From: Chloranthus sessilifolius
Taxonomy: Eukaryota; Streptophyta; Magnoliopsida; Chloranthales; Chloranthaceae
NCBI GenBank assembly: GCA_021018995.1
Contig: CM037593.1
Location: 4,244,088 to 4,308,087, forward strand
Direction of reading: 5' to 3'
DNA: 64,000 nt
Position 1 is the first letter of the stretch; each line of letters starts with the position of its first letter. The notes beneath the pieces are model-generated. The model worked only from the letters and a program-made list of their open reading frames with translations, did not search any database and had not been told where the DNA came from. Below are positions 47,135 to 57,921 of this stretch, one piece after another. The position numbers and the translations under genes were made by a program.

Positions 47135-47442
47135 AATACCTTTAAATTCACCCACCGAATCTTTAAGTTCACCCACGTTGAAACCCGTTGACTGCTTTGA
47201 ATCAGACGATGCAGATCATTTTTCATCCCAATCTTTCACATGATGCATCTTGAGATCATACTCTTACCATCCATCGTAGAATTTTGATTTCGCATGGTAT
47301 CGTCTGATAGCATGCCCATGATCTCAAAATCCACTATGTGAAAGATTGAAATGAAAAATGATCTCCATCGTCGGATTCAATTCAGTCAATGGGTTTTAGT
47401 GTGGGTGAACTCAAAGATTCAATGGGTGGAATTAAAGGTACT
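47135..47442. mobile_element. Inverted-repeat MITE
   Basis: Nearly the whole 308-base element is two inverted arms. Left AATACCTTTAAATTC...TTCACCCACGTTGAAACCC, right GGGTTTTAGTGTGGGTGAA...GAATTAAAGGTACT. The sequence CAAACAG is repeated on both sides (47128-47134 and 47443-47449), which would be a 7-base or longer target duplication. The inner arms are related to the dispersed repeat family elsewhere in the window (ATGAAAAATGATCTCCATCG). No coding capacity. Confidence 0.75.
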
Positions 47443-47670
47443 CAAACAGAAAATCCAAACCCCTACTAGCTAGGGACCACATCATCACCGCCCACCCAAG
47501 GCACTCCACTACCTCACCCAAATAATTTCGACAGCTCACCACCTCGAACAACCACTACAAAAAAGCATCTTTTAACCGGCAGATATTCAGGGCGGTTTCA
47601 AAAACTGCCAGCAGCAACTTAATATAATTGGGTCAACAGATCTGCTTAACCCACGACCCACTCTACCTGG

Positions 47671-47685
47671 TGTTTATATATATCT
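47671..47685 (+). promoter_or_regulatory. TATA box candidate of CACTA-1
   Basis: TGTTTATATATATCTC lies about 120 bases inside the left end, followed by a pyrimidine-rich leader (CTCTCGCTCAAAC repeats) and, at about 48126, a CCGTAAGT splice-donor-like site. Its position fits a promoter for the transposase transcript. Confidence 0.45.
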
Positions 47686-48884
47686 CTCATTTTCCAATCG
47701 ATGACCCGTCTTCTCTCCATCGCTCTCGCTCAACTTCTCTCAAACCCTAAATATATCTCCGCACAACCAAAGCTCTCGTTCAAACCCTAATATGATCCAT
47801 CAATTTGGCGTTCAAATCCCTCTTGCTCTCGCTCAAACAATCATATAATCGATCAGGTTAATGTTCAAAGCTCAAAATCCCTCTGGCTCTCGATCAGGTT
47901 GAGGGTCCATCCTCTTGCTCACCCCATCCTCTCGCTCCACCCATAAATCCCTCCAATTCTGATTTGAGTTTCAATTTTCAATCAGCAGGACCTCAGACCC
48001 GTACGCATTGATTCTCTTGTTATTGTGAATGATCTGATCACCCCTATTGATGTGTTAGGGTTTTGATCTAAGATTGAACCATACTTGATCGCAGATTAAG
48101 ATTGCTTCGAATTCATCGATAACCGTAAGTATGAGAACTAAATCTAGCTCAATTCCAGTTTTCTAAATTTGATTTTACATTTCAATAGCTTTTGAGATAT
48201 TATGCTCAGATCCATAATTTTAATTTTTTATTTAACAGCTTTTCTAACTTTGATAGCGACGTTTTTGTCGACGAATCAGAGCAGCAGCTTAAGGACGAAG
48301 GTTAGTATATCGCCAATCTCAATAAGTCACCACTCCTCAGTTCCCTCACGTTGCTACCAACGTTTTTATTGATGTTACCTGCGGTACAACTTTAATTTCA
48401 TCATATATATATATATTATGTATATTTTTGTTATATTTTTGTTCTTTATTTGGGGGTTTTGGTATATTTCTGTTTTTTGTTTATTGTCGTCTTAGCATAA
48501 TCTTCAATTTTTCATTGTACTATTTTTTGTGGTTCAATTGATTTCAGCTCATTTCTCTTCCTTACATGTTCTTGAAATTTCCTGTGAAGTTTCTTGACAG
48601 CTAGTCATACATATAATATTGATACAAAATTATCTAATTAAATAACTTGGTTGCGATCCTTTTAACTTGTGCACCTGAGCGTTCAATACAATTGTTGGTG
48701 AGTACCATCAAGCATAAACTATGGAAATAAATCATAAGTAGGAGAAATTGGGAATTGTTTTCCAACAAAAAGAAATAAAGATTGTCTTTGGTACAATGCA
48801 GATATATTGTACGATTCTCTCTGTTATACCTTAAAATGTAAATAATAAAATCAGTATCCTTCACTGAATCAGATCATGGTCGCT

Positions 48885-48950
48885 TTTGTACACTTGAGTG
48901 CTCTGGAAGAGGACTAATGATACTTGTAAAAAGTGAAAATCGATACAAAT
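48885..48950 (+). pseudogene. Inverted partial copy of the epsin exon
   Basis: GTGCTCTGGAAGAGGACTAA at about 48899 and the bases following it repeat, on the opposite strand, the segment of the epsin exon at 49053-49131 that encodes [11 protein letters not shown]. The two lie about 180 bases apart and are inverted, so a transcript through both could pair over roughly 35 bases. Between them, GTCTACAAG(G)TACTGTG occurs twice in direct order, so the locus was rearranged after capture. Confidence 0.7.
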
Positions 48951-49052
48951 GAGAGAATAACTCTGCACAGTACTTGTAGACATACAGCAAAGTATAAACA
49001 TGTTATAGAACATATGACTACAACTCAATAAAACAAGGACTCTACACAGTAC

Positions 49053-49131
49053 CTTGTAGACATGCCGCCAATTTTTACCAGTATCATTAATCCTCTTCCA
49101 GAGCACCGACATGTTCATTTGGTATTCATGA
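49053..49131 (-). pseudogene. Captured epsin (ENTH domain) exon
   Basis: A 79-base exon with AG acceptor (CTGCAG before 49131) and GT donor after 49053. It encodes [20 protein letters not shown] and then WRHVYK, a segment of the ENTH domain of plant epsins, which bind membrane lipids and help form clathrin-coated vesicles. The rest of the ENTH domain is missing. It lies antisense inside the 5' intron region of CACTA-1. Assignment is by recall of the conserved [16 protein letters not shown] motif, which is highly characteristic. Confidence 0.82.
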
Positions 49132-49212
49132 CTGCAGATAAATAGACTCCAAAATAACTATGATTATAAGTATCATTTAGTCCAAAATGAAATTTTGCAA
49201 GCAATAACTTAC

Positions 49213-49266
49213 CTTCGGCTCTATTCCAGTCACCTTAAGCACTTTCTTGTTAACCTCGCGCTTGTT
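49213..49266 (-). pseudogene. Captured epsin first ENTH exon
   Basis: Encodes KREVNKKVLKVTGIEPK followed by a GTAAGT donor at 49212-49207, matching the start of the ENTH domain (KREVNKKVLKVPGIEQK in plant epsins). It precedes the other epsin exon on the minus strand in the correct order, 81 bases upstream, but the coding sequence normally joining them is missing. Two ordered exons with a splice site between indicate capture of genomic DNA, not of mRNA. Confidence 0.8.
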
Positions 49267-50799
49267 GCAAGATATCAAACAACCCAATATGATGTAGGCA
49301 TAATCTGATTGCCAAAATATTTTCAAACAACTTAAGGGTATAAGGTTTGGACGCATTCCAATGTCATCTATATTGTATCTATTTTCAATCTTTTGGCACA
49401 CATTGAAGAGTTGGTATCGATGCTTGGCCCATTTAAGAGTGAAAACCAGTTGAATCAGATACTACTTAGCTGATTCTAGTACTCCCCAAATGTTAATTTT
49501 TGTCCATTTACATATGATTTTGTTGAGTCGTATGTCTGAGAGACTCTTTTTGTCTCTACTCATATTGACTCTGTAAAACTTGTTTGACCTAAGCAATCCA
49601 ATAGTCTGGTTACCTCTTGAAGGATCCATGGTTAAAAGATCAAAACAGATGGAAGGTCAAAACCATTGGATTGATCAGCTAATTTGGAAGTCTGGATGGC
49701 CTTCAAAGTTATCAGCAACAGTACATGAAAATATGGGCTGATTCTAACCTAGATTTTGGTGCTCAAGCGTTGATTTAAGGCGATTAGAGGGAGAACAGAC
49801 AGTATAAGCTCATGATGGAATAATTACATTTTTTACAAGGCAACCTTACTTTCAGATTTTAAAAATACACTTTAATCTGTATTGTCAATTATGACCATCT
49901 ATGAGTGTTTTTACTCTTAACACAAGATTTTTTTCATGGTTGTCACATTTTTCTTTTCCTTCAACATAGACAAGTTTTCCAGGGATAACAGATAAGTTTA
50001 CTTAGTAATTTCATATAGATATATAATTATATTTGTTTGTTATGAATATTACCTTGTTGAAATATAATTATAAATTTTAATACTCAAGCTAACATATCTT
50101 TGTCTTTGCAGCCTTTCTATACAAGGAGTCAACTATTCATTAAGGTATTTCTGGAAGCCCTTTTTCATTTTGAGATTCTTACTAATTGTACAAGTAAAAT
50201 GTATAGTAGATGAAAGAATTCTCTTAGCCTTGGTGAATATGATGTTGTTGAATCAATTTATTAATGTAACTCACTAGGATGATGAACAAACAAAAGTGAT
50301 ATAGTTTACAGTAAAGGACAAATTTGCAAGATCCATGGTAGGTTAGACGCCAGAGTCTAGACATAGAAAACCTAGTCCCAACAGTTTCTACTAATTATTA
50401 GTTAACAAAACATTGATCATTCTGCCCTTATTTATTTACGGTTTCAAAGTAATTCCTACTTTAGAAAAGAAATTCTTGCTTTCAAAGGAACTATAACTTT
50501 TTTCCTGAACCAAACCTTTAAAATGTGTCCAAATTTTCGAAAGGATGAGAAAAGAGAACAGTGTAAACAGCCTCTTAATAAAAGTATCTCTCCCAATATT
50601 ACTTGTAAACTTCTATTGAATGTCTCTAAAAGCTAATTCCTTATTTGTTATCTCTTACTTGTAACCTTTTTACATGATTTTTAGAGATTAACAACAAAGA
50701 AGTTGGAGATTGTATATCTAGTCTCCCACATGATGGATAAAAGTTAGATTCAGAAGCCTAGGTATTTTATATTCCTTTATGTTCATGTGTTTTGAGTAG

Positions 50800-53700
50800 C
50801 TCAAATGTTGGTATGTTGTTTAAATAAGAATGTTATTTTTGTATCTGGATGGAGTAGAATTTCTCCAGAGTATCTTCAAGGCGCGAAAGGATTCATCGAG
50901 CTTGCAATAGCTCGAGGAGCAACTGTAAATGGGAAGTTGAAGTGTCCATGTGTCAGATGCAACAACAGATTATATCAAGATAGAGAAACGACATACGATC
51001 ATATGGTATACAACAGGTTTTTTCAAAATTACACCAAATGGTTTTTTCATGGGGAAGACATATCTCAGACAAGTTCAATGAGGATTGATTTGGTTGATAG
51101 TGGACCGGATGAGCATGAGATGGGTGACGATATGAGTGCTTTGTTGTGTGATGCGTTTGGGATCCAGAATCCAAAATGAGGTTCGGATGGTATGACACAG
51201 AAAACCAATGATCTACCTAATGCAGATGCTGCTAAATTCCACAAGTTAGTGCAAGATGCCGAACAAGATTTATTCCCAGGGTGTAAATTACATACAAAGT
51301 TATCGTTCATTGTTAGGTTATGGCATATTAAATGCATTAGTGGATGGAGTAATAAATCATTTACAATGTTGCTTGATTTGTTAAGAGAGGTACTCCCTGA
51401 GGGTTCAACGTTGCCTAGTTCTTTTTGGCAAACAAAAATTTTTTTTTTTTGATATAGGACTTGATTACAATAAAATTGACGTATGCCCAAATGATTGTAT
51501 GTTATATTGGAAAGAGTTCGTTGACAAACAATCATGTGATGTTTGTGGTACTTCACGATGGAAGGCTCATGATGATCATTTAGAAGGCGATAGAAAGAAT
51601 AGACCGGCAAAGATTTTGGGTCACTTCCCTTTGAAACCACGATTATAAAGGTTGTATATGTCGTCAAAAATTGCATCTGACATGAGATGGCATGCCGAAT
51701 GTCGCACTAGAGATGAGTTTTTAAGACATCCCGCTGATTCTCTTGTATGGAAGCATTTTGACATCATCAATCCAATCTTCGCATCTGATTCTCGCAGTGT
51801 TAGACTTGGGTTAGCAAGCAATGGCTTCAATCCTTTTGGCACAATGAGCATCGCACACAGTACATGGCCGGTGACATTAATTCCTTACAACTTGCCACCA
51901 TGGTTATGCATGAAAAAGCCAAGCATAATACTGTCATTGCTTATACCGGGTCCATCTGGCCCTGGAAATAACATTGATGTTTACTTGAGGCCTCTGATTG
52001 AAGAACTTAAAGAATTATGGGAATTTGGGGTAGAGACATATGATGCGTCAAAGAATGAGGTATTTCAATTATGTGCCGCCTTGCTTTGGACAATTAGTGA
52101 CTTTCCAGGGTATGCTATGTTGTCGGGTTGGAGCACGAAAGGGAAGTTGGCATGCCCTTCATGCAATAAGGACACATGTAGCAGATACTTGATCCATGGG
52201 AGGAAGCAATGTTATATGGGTCATCGTTGATTCTTACCATCGAATCATAGGTTCCGAAGAGATAAACATTCTTTTGATGGTACATGTGAGTTCAGAACAG
52301 CTCCAACTCCTCTATCTGGATCAGATGTGATGAATCAATTACAAAACAGTTCACATGTATTTGGAAAACAATCTGCCAAGAAAAAATCAAAAATTATGGA
52401 TGAGGTTAGCATGCCATATAACTGGAAGAAGATGAGCATATTCTTTGAATTGCCATATTGAAAACATAATTTACTCAGACACAATTTAGATGTAATGCAC
52501 ATTGAGAAAAATGTGTGTGATAGTGTGTTAGGAACTTTGTTGAATATTGAAGGTAAAACAAAAGATAATTTGAAGGCGCGTCTTGACTTGGTCCACTTGG
52601 AGGTGAGACATGAGCTACACCCACAATGGTAGAACGGTGGAAGTAAAGCTTATCTACCATCCGCATGCTACTCTATGGACATAGGAGAGAAAGAGATATT
52701 CTGCAAAGTGTTGAAGAGTTTGAAGATTCCGGAAGGTTACTCGTCAAATATTGCAAGGTGCATTAATATTAAAGAGCGCAAGATATATGGCCTTAAAAGC
52801 CATGATTCACATGTCATAATCCAACAATTCATGTCATTGGCTATTCGAAAAATATTACCTAAGAACATAGCTTATCCATTAATAGAATTGAGCAACTTCT
52901 TTCGTGAGTTATGTTCAAAAGTTTGTCGGATTGAAGATTTGAGACATCTTGAGAATCGCATTACAGTGGTGCTTTGTCAATTAGAGCGAATTTTTGCACC
53001 TGCATTTTTTGACGTTATGGTGCACTTACTTATACATTTGGCATCAGAGGCACAGTTGGGTGGACCTGTCCATTATCGATGGATGTATCTTATCGAAAGG
53101 CATGACCCATTTTACCTGAAGTTATTTATGGATTTGAAATTAATTATAATTTCATTCATGTAAATGGAACATTTTTCAATGTAGATACTTGTTTACGCTG
53201 AAGTCATATGTGTGTAATAAGGCTCAACCCAAGGGTTCTATTGCTGAAGGATATGTGGGAGAAGAATGTCTAACATTTTGCTCGAGATACTTAAACGATA
53301 TTGAAACAAGGTTAAACGACCCGCAAGAAATCGTGACGTAAATGAGATCAGGGGTGTTGTGCCATTTAAACTTAGTGAAATAGAATGGACCCAGGCACAT
53401 CGTTATGTGTTGTTCAACGATGTTAAGGTTAAAGATTATCTATAGTAAGCCTTTAAATTACTAAAATTTTAAATGTGATTAACAATTTTATTCAGTGTTG
53501 GAGTTTCATATGACATGAAATTCATGTAGGCAACACAATCGGATACTTTGGTTGAAGCACCGCAAAGCAACTCTCCATGAAAGACAAAAAATGCACCACA
53601 ACCAATTCATTGGCTGGTTTAAGGATTATGTAAGTTACGAGAGTTTGCATTTTAGGTACCTTTTTAGTTGATGAATCTTGGTTAGTTATTTAACCTATTA

Positions 53701-53852
53701 TTTAACCTACTTGCAAATGTCAAATAGGTTCGAATGTTGAGCGATTCAAATAGTACATTGGCGGAAGAAGTTACTTTCCTTGCGGAAGGACCACGTTCCC
53801 TTGCTAACAGATTGACCGCCTACACTATTAATGACTATAAATTTCGAACTAT
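50800..53852 (+). pseudogene. CACTA-1 transposase (TnpD type), decayed
   Basis: Excises and inserts CACTA DNA in intact relatives. N-terminal Transpos_assoc region at 50840-51070 (GKLKCPCVRCNN, then WFFHGED). Transposase_21 region from 51190 to about 52600: GCKLHTKLSFIVRLWHIK, WKHFDIINPIF, LWTISDFPGYAMLSGWSTKG, and LDVMHIEKNVCD near 52490. DUF4218-like part 52675-53110 (KSHDSHVIIQQFM, GGPVHYRWMY). DUF4216 start 53740-53850 (YTINDYKFRT), where CACTA-2 interrupts. Several in-frame stops (near 51646, 52228, 52459, 52630) and the missing C-terminus make it non-functional. Confidence 0.9.
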
Positions 53853-53867
53853 CACTACAAAAAAAAA

Positions 53868-54185
53868 GACTTTTAGAGACCAGTATTGGAGACGGCTTTT
53901 CGAAGTCGTCTCCAATAATCATATATTAGAGACCGCCATTTCAAAAGCCGTCTCGAAACCTTTTATTAGAGACGATCATTGAAAAGCCGTCTCCAATAAC
54001 CATTTATTAGAGACGACCTTTTCAAAAGCCGTCTCCAATAATTACATTGCATTCGAGCCATAAAATGACATACCGTCTCCATATATTTCTGATGGTGAAC
54101 CTTTATAGACGACTTGAAAGTCCGTCTTTAAAAGTCTCCTTTAAGATCAATAGAGACGGCTTAAAGGATTAAAGGCCGTCTCTCA
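53868..54185 (+). repeat. Subterminal repeat array of CACTA-2
   Basis: Copies of AAAAGCCGTCTCCAATAA and its complement-like ATTAGAGAC(C/G)G occur about eight times in the first ~200 bases, with looser copies to 54185. Such subterminal motifs bind the TnpA-type protein in the maize En/Spm system. Many are paired inverted, so short hairpins form. The array would help define the missing right end, which should carry the same motif. Confidence 0.85.
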
Positions 54186-54390
54186 AATGCACACCAAAAT
54201 ATCATATGGATAGCTTTATATGCACCTTTTTATTTGTGAATTACAATGATGGGAAAGCATGTGTTCTTCACAGAACAAATGGGTGCATATAACGCCTCCC
54301 TGTTTGTAATTCTCACTTGACGCCAGCCTCTCTCTCTCTCTCTCTAAAAATAGCATCTCAGCCCACCGATGGGCCAGCTCTCTCTCTTCC

Positions 54391-54400
54391 TATATAAACT
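54391..54400 (+). promoter_or_regulatory. TATA box candidate of CACTA-2
   Basis: CTATATAAAC follows a CT-rich run (54329-54390) and precedes a pyrimidine-rich leader. It lies about 540 bases inside the left end. It is the best candidate for the start of a transcript spliced to the transposase exons from about 57920. Confidence 0.5.
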
Positions 54401-55339
54401 CAGCCATTTCGTTGAGAGAAACTCAAAAGTCATTTCATCTTCTTGGCTAGTCTCTCCTTTCTCTTCCTCAGAAACTGAGTAAACTCGATAATCCTTAGAT
54501 TTTGCTTCTATTCTCAGCTTAGATCAGAGCATTTTCACTTCGATTCGTGCTCCCATACAGAGATTTCAGCATTTTTCACCTCGATCCGTTCTTCGACAGA
54601 GATTTCAGCCTTTCCGATACATTTTCTTAGGGTTTTGTAAATTTTTGGAGCTTTTTTGGTGTGGAGAACTCAAGGAGACGTCAGATTTCGGGAATGCGAT
54701 TCGTGATTCATGAAGGCTGCATCGATTGAAGGTCCCTTAGATTGAAGGTCCCTTAGATCTATCAAATTACATCATCACGGAAGGTTAGATCTCATGTTTA
54801 TCTCGAGTTCCGATTCGTGATTCGTGATTCGTGATTTCTGATTTCTGATTTTTAATATTTAATATATTCATAGATTTGAGATCTAAATTTTTCTTACTTT
54901 TTTGGGGAATTTTGTCAATATATTTTAGAGTAATTCATATATTTGAGATCCGTTCTTCAATTTTGCTTTATTTTGCTAATTTTCAAGCTATAGCGCCTGC
55001 GAATTGCATCATAACCTTTTTTTTCTTTTAAATTATTTACTACTACACCTTTTCTATTGATCAACGACACTTATACAATTTAGTACTAAATATTCATATT
55101 CATATTGGTCAGATAGCTGCTGTCCACTTTTAAGCTTAGAAAAATTAATCAGACATGCTCCAGAACCTAGAGAACACAGTGATATCAGATACACCTTTTT
55201 TCGTTCAGACATAAAATTCATCTGAGGTTTCAATAGTTTGGATGCTACTCTGCACCTGAGAACTCTGATTGGTTGATGATTCTGAGATGAGTATTTCAGT
55301 CTCCTGTTTTCCAAAGAACTTGGAGGAATATTGGAATGG

Positions 55340-55449
55340 GAGGAATCGACAACTATTATTCCCTCCAAAGTTGAACAACCTGCATCATTGATGGCCTACA
55401 TGTCTCATCATCTTGTATGCACCAACAAGCAACTCTGCATGCTATTTTG
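55340..55449 (-). pseudogene. Captured receptor-like kinase C-terminal piece
   Basis: On the minus strand it encodes ACRVACWCIQDDETCRPSMM then QVVQL, and after a one-base frame change EGIIVVDSSH. CRVACWCIQD(D/E)E...RPSM.QVVQ(I/L)LEG is the kinase subdomain XI region of G-type lectin S-receptor-like serine/threonine kinases. Only ~35 residues are kept. It is antisense to the transposase within the upstream intron region of CACTA-2. The frame change shows it is not functional. Confidence 0.75.
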
Positions 55450-57573
55450 AAATCTTGCGTATATTTTTATTATCAACTTTGGTTTATGGTAAAAACAATT
55501 ATTCATTATTTTAGAATGCAAAAATATGCATGCACATAGTATATAAACAATTAGTTATAACAGGCAACCCTTTGATGAGATAAAAGAATAAGGCAATATA
55601 CAAGCATATAGTATATAAACACATCTATCAGTTAGTAAAATAAGTTTTGCTAAGAGCAAAGCAATGGGTGCATACCGCATCAACTTGAACTGCTTTATTT
55701 TAAGATATTTTGTATGTGACTGTCAGCGGTTAACAAGTTTTGATGGGCTAAAGTGTACTTCATAAGCTTGATAACCTTATGATGATGTTGACACCCCTAA
55801 TAATTTGTCTATAAAAATGCTGGTATAACGTATATATCATGTGTACGTGTTTTTTTTAATTGGTCAGCAAAATAGTTTTTCTTTGTCCCATGCCCATCAA
55901 AATAATACTCCTTTGCCACACTCTAGACTCTGGCATTCGCCTCATTCTCTATGTCAATTAACATTGATTTTCAACTTGGTGATACAGACTAGTCTCGTGT
56001 TTTATTTGAAGGTACATGTCGTATATACCATTTTTCCATATTGTCTCATTTGGCTTATCTTAGTTTGCATCTGATGATAAATATTGCATTTTTGAATGGC
56101 ATAGTTACTAGGCAACATAGGTTTCCCCTTGCTAATGCCTAAGTTTCACCCCTTTTCAGTCTTTATAATGCAACATTATATTTGCATTTTGTGTTTTTTT
56201 GTCGTTTTGATAGTGTTTTCATAACATATTTTGCACGTTCTGTAGGATGTCCATGGAAATTCATAATATTACATTAAAATCTAAGGGTTGAAGTTAACCT
56301 TTATAGCAATTATTGTTATTGGGATGCTGTAAGTGAGAAAAGTCTTTGATATATATTTTTAGGTCCAATCTATTGAGGATGTATCAGAAGAATAAAATAT
56401 AAAAGAAACCCTATATCAGCATCATGATCATCATCATAGCCTTATCCCATCTATTTGATGTCAGCTTCCAAAGCCTATATCCATTCTACACAAATGGGAA
56501 GAAAAGCAAACTAAAATACCTAAGATGTAGAAAATGACTCATGATGCCACAAGTTGGAGGCACAGGTATTCTAGTGAGTGTTAGCCTTTTATGACTACTG
56601 ATGAATATGGTTTAAGGTTTTTGGTCATACTGCCTTGGGCGTGGACCGCACACTGATATGAACATAAGCTGCAACCTTTCTTCAAGAGAAATAATCGACA
56701 TCAGTAAGTATTGGATAAAGAACACCACATACTAATGAACTAGTAAAGAAAATACTCAAAAATCAACAACCCCGAGAACTCAGCTTCCAAATGAATAAGT
56801 GAATACATTAAGATGTAACACAAAAACTAAGAATTTGGGAGGACAAAATACTAGTTGTATGCAGCACACAGCATTGTAGGCAGTCATACCATTTCTACAA
56901 TAATGAGTACGGAAACAGTTCAATCAATGATAATCTTAGTACTCAAAAGGATATGCTTATGATAATTATAGACTCAAGAATTAGTTCCTAGTGTATTTTT
57001 GTAGTTCTGATTCTCATTGTTAAATATATAGATATTAGATGGACAGCTAGAATTGGTTTGAACAAAAAAGTACAAAAAAAGAAAAGAAAAAGAAATTTCT
57101 TTTTTTATACCTGAATCATCTCCCCATTGTCAAATGTTCTTTATGTTCCTCATTTATCTACACAAGTCAAATGTTCTTTATGTTCCTCATTTCTTTTGAA
57201 TCGTTATACATGAAAAAGGATCTTAGTGTAGGTCTTCTGGCTAACATTTCCAATTTTCTTTATTATATAGATGAAACTAGATTTATTATATAGTTGTGGT
57301 AAATGTCATGTTAATATTACTATGCTTTCACTAGCTCGGTTTCTTAGGAAACTACGCTTTTTCACATCTCATTTATCAGCTGATTAAAGTGGTCCGCACG
57401 TCCTTTCATTATTCAGCTGATTAATCTATAACTTTTGTTATAGATTAATGGTCACTATATAGTTGAATACATATGAATATCATCATACAAAATAAGTGCC
57501 CGTCTGAAAAGTTATATGTCGAATTATTGACATATAACCTTTCGGATTATCTATCCGAGGATAGATAGTTTGG
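55450..57573. other. Intron-like DNA of CACTA-2, no gene recognised
   Basis: AT-rich, without a supported coding region. A stretch at about 56438-56470 (CATAGCCTTATCCCATCTAT) resembles a short motif common in plant intergenic repeats. Other captured pieces may be hidden here but I could not recognise any. Confidence 0.4.
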
Positions 57574-57823
57574 GAATATCATGTACATTAGTTGTTCACT
57601 AATATGATTTTTAGAGTTTTCTCAAATGATTTCGACATATTTCTCCTTTGTTCTTCGGATACGTACTTTCATATATTATTTTGTATTTTTCATTGTCCAT
57701 TGTGGATAATGAAAAGTATAAAATAGTATGAAAAGTCTGCGATTTGAAGAACTACGTGAGATGTCAAATTTTTAGAAAACTCGAACTCATATTATGTGAA
57801 CAACTAAATGACTTGATATTCTG
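57574..57823. repeat. 250-base foldback in CACTA-2
   Basis: Two ~120-base arms pair imperfectly around a loop at about 57697-57702 (TTTTCATTGTCCA ... TGGATAATGAAAA). The ends GAATATCATG...ATTAGTTGTTCAC and GTGAACAACTAAAT...TGATATTC also pair. No target duplication was found. It could be a small MITE or a hairpin source of small RNAs; it lies just upstream of the transposase coding region. Confidence 0.75.
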
Positions 57824-57921
57824 CAAAACTAATGAATATGGTACAAGAAATATAAACCTTTATCATTTTAAAAATATTAAAGCTACATTCCTTATACTTT
57901 TAGGGGTTTGAAGCTTTTATA

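Larger units (their letters stand above)
47553..53852 (+). mobile_element. CACTA-1: left part of an En/Spm CACTA transposon
   Basis: Left end CACTACAAAAAAGCATC, followed by a promoter-like leader, introns carrying captured epsin pieces, and a TnpD-type transposase gene. At 53850-53852 the last transposase exon is cut by the left end of a second CACTA element. The right end of CACTA-1 is therefore not seen and should lie beyond the window. The triplet AAC precedes the left end; its duplicate cannot be checked. Confidence 0.85.

Noticed and set aside
56430-56475. Short SINE or LINE tail suggested by AGCCTTATCCCATCTA
   Set aside because: Only one short motif with no box A/B promoter, no tail and no target duplication.
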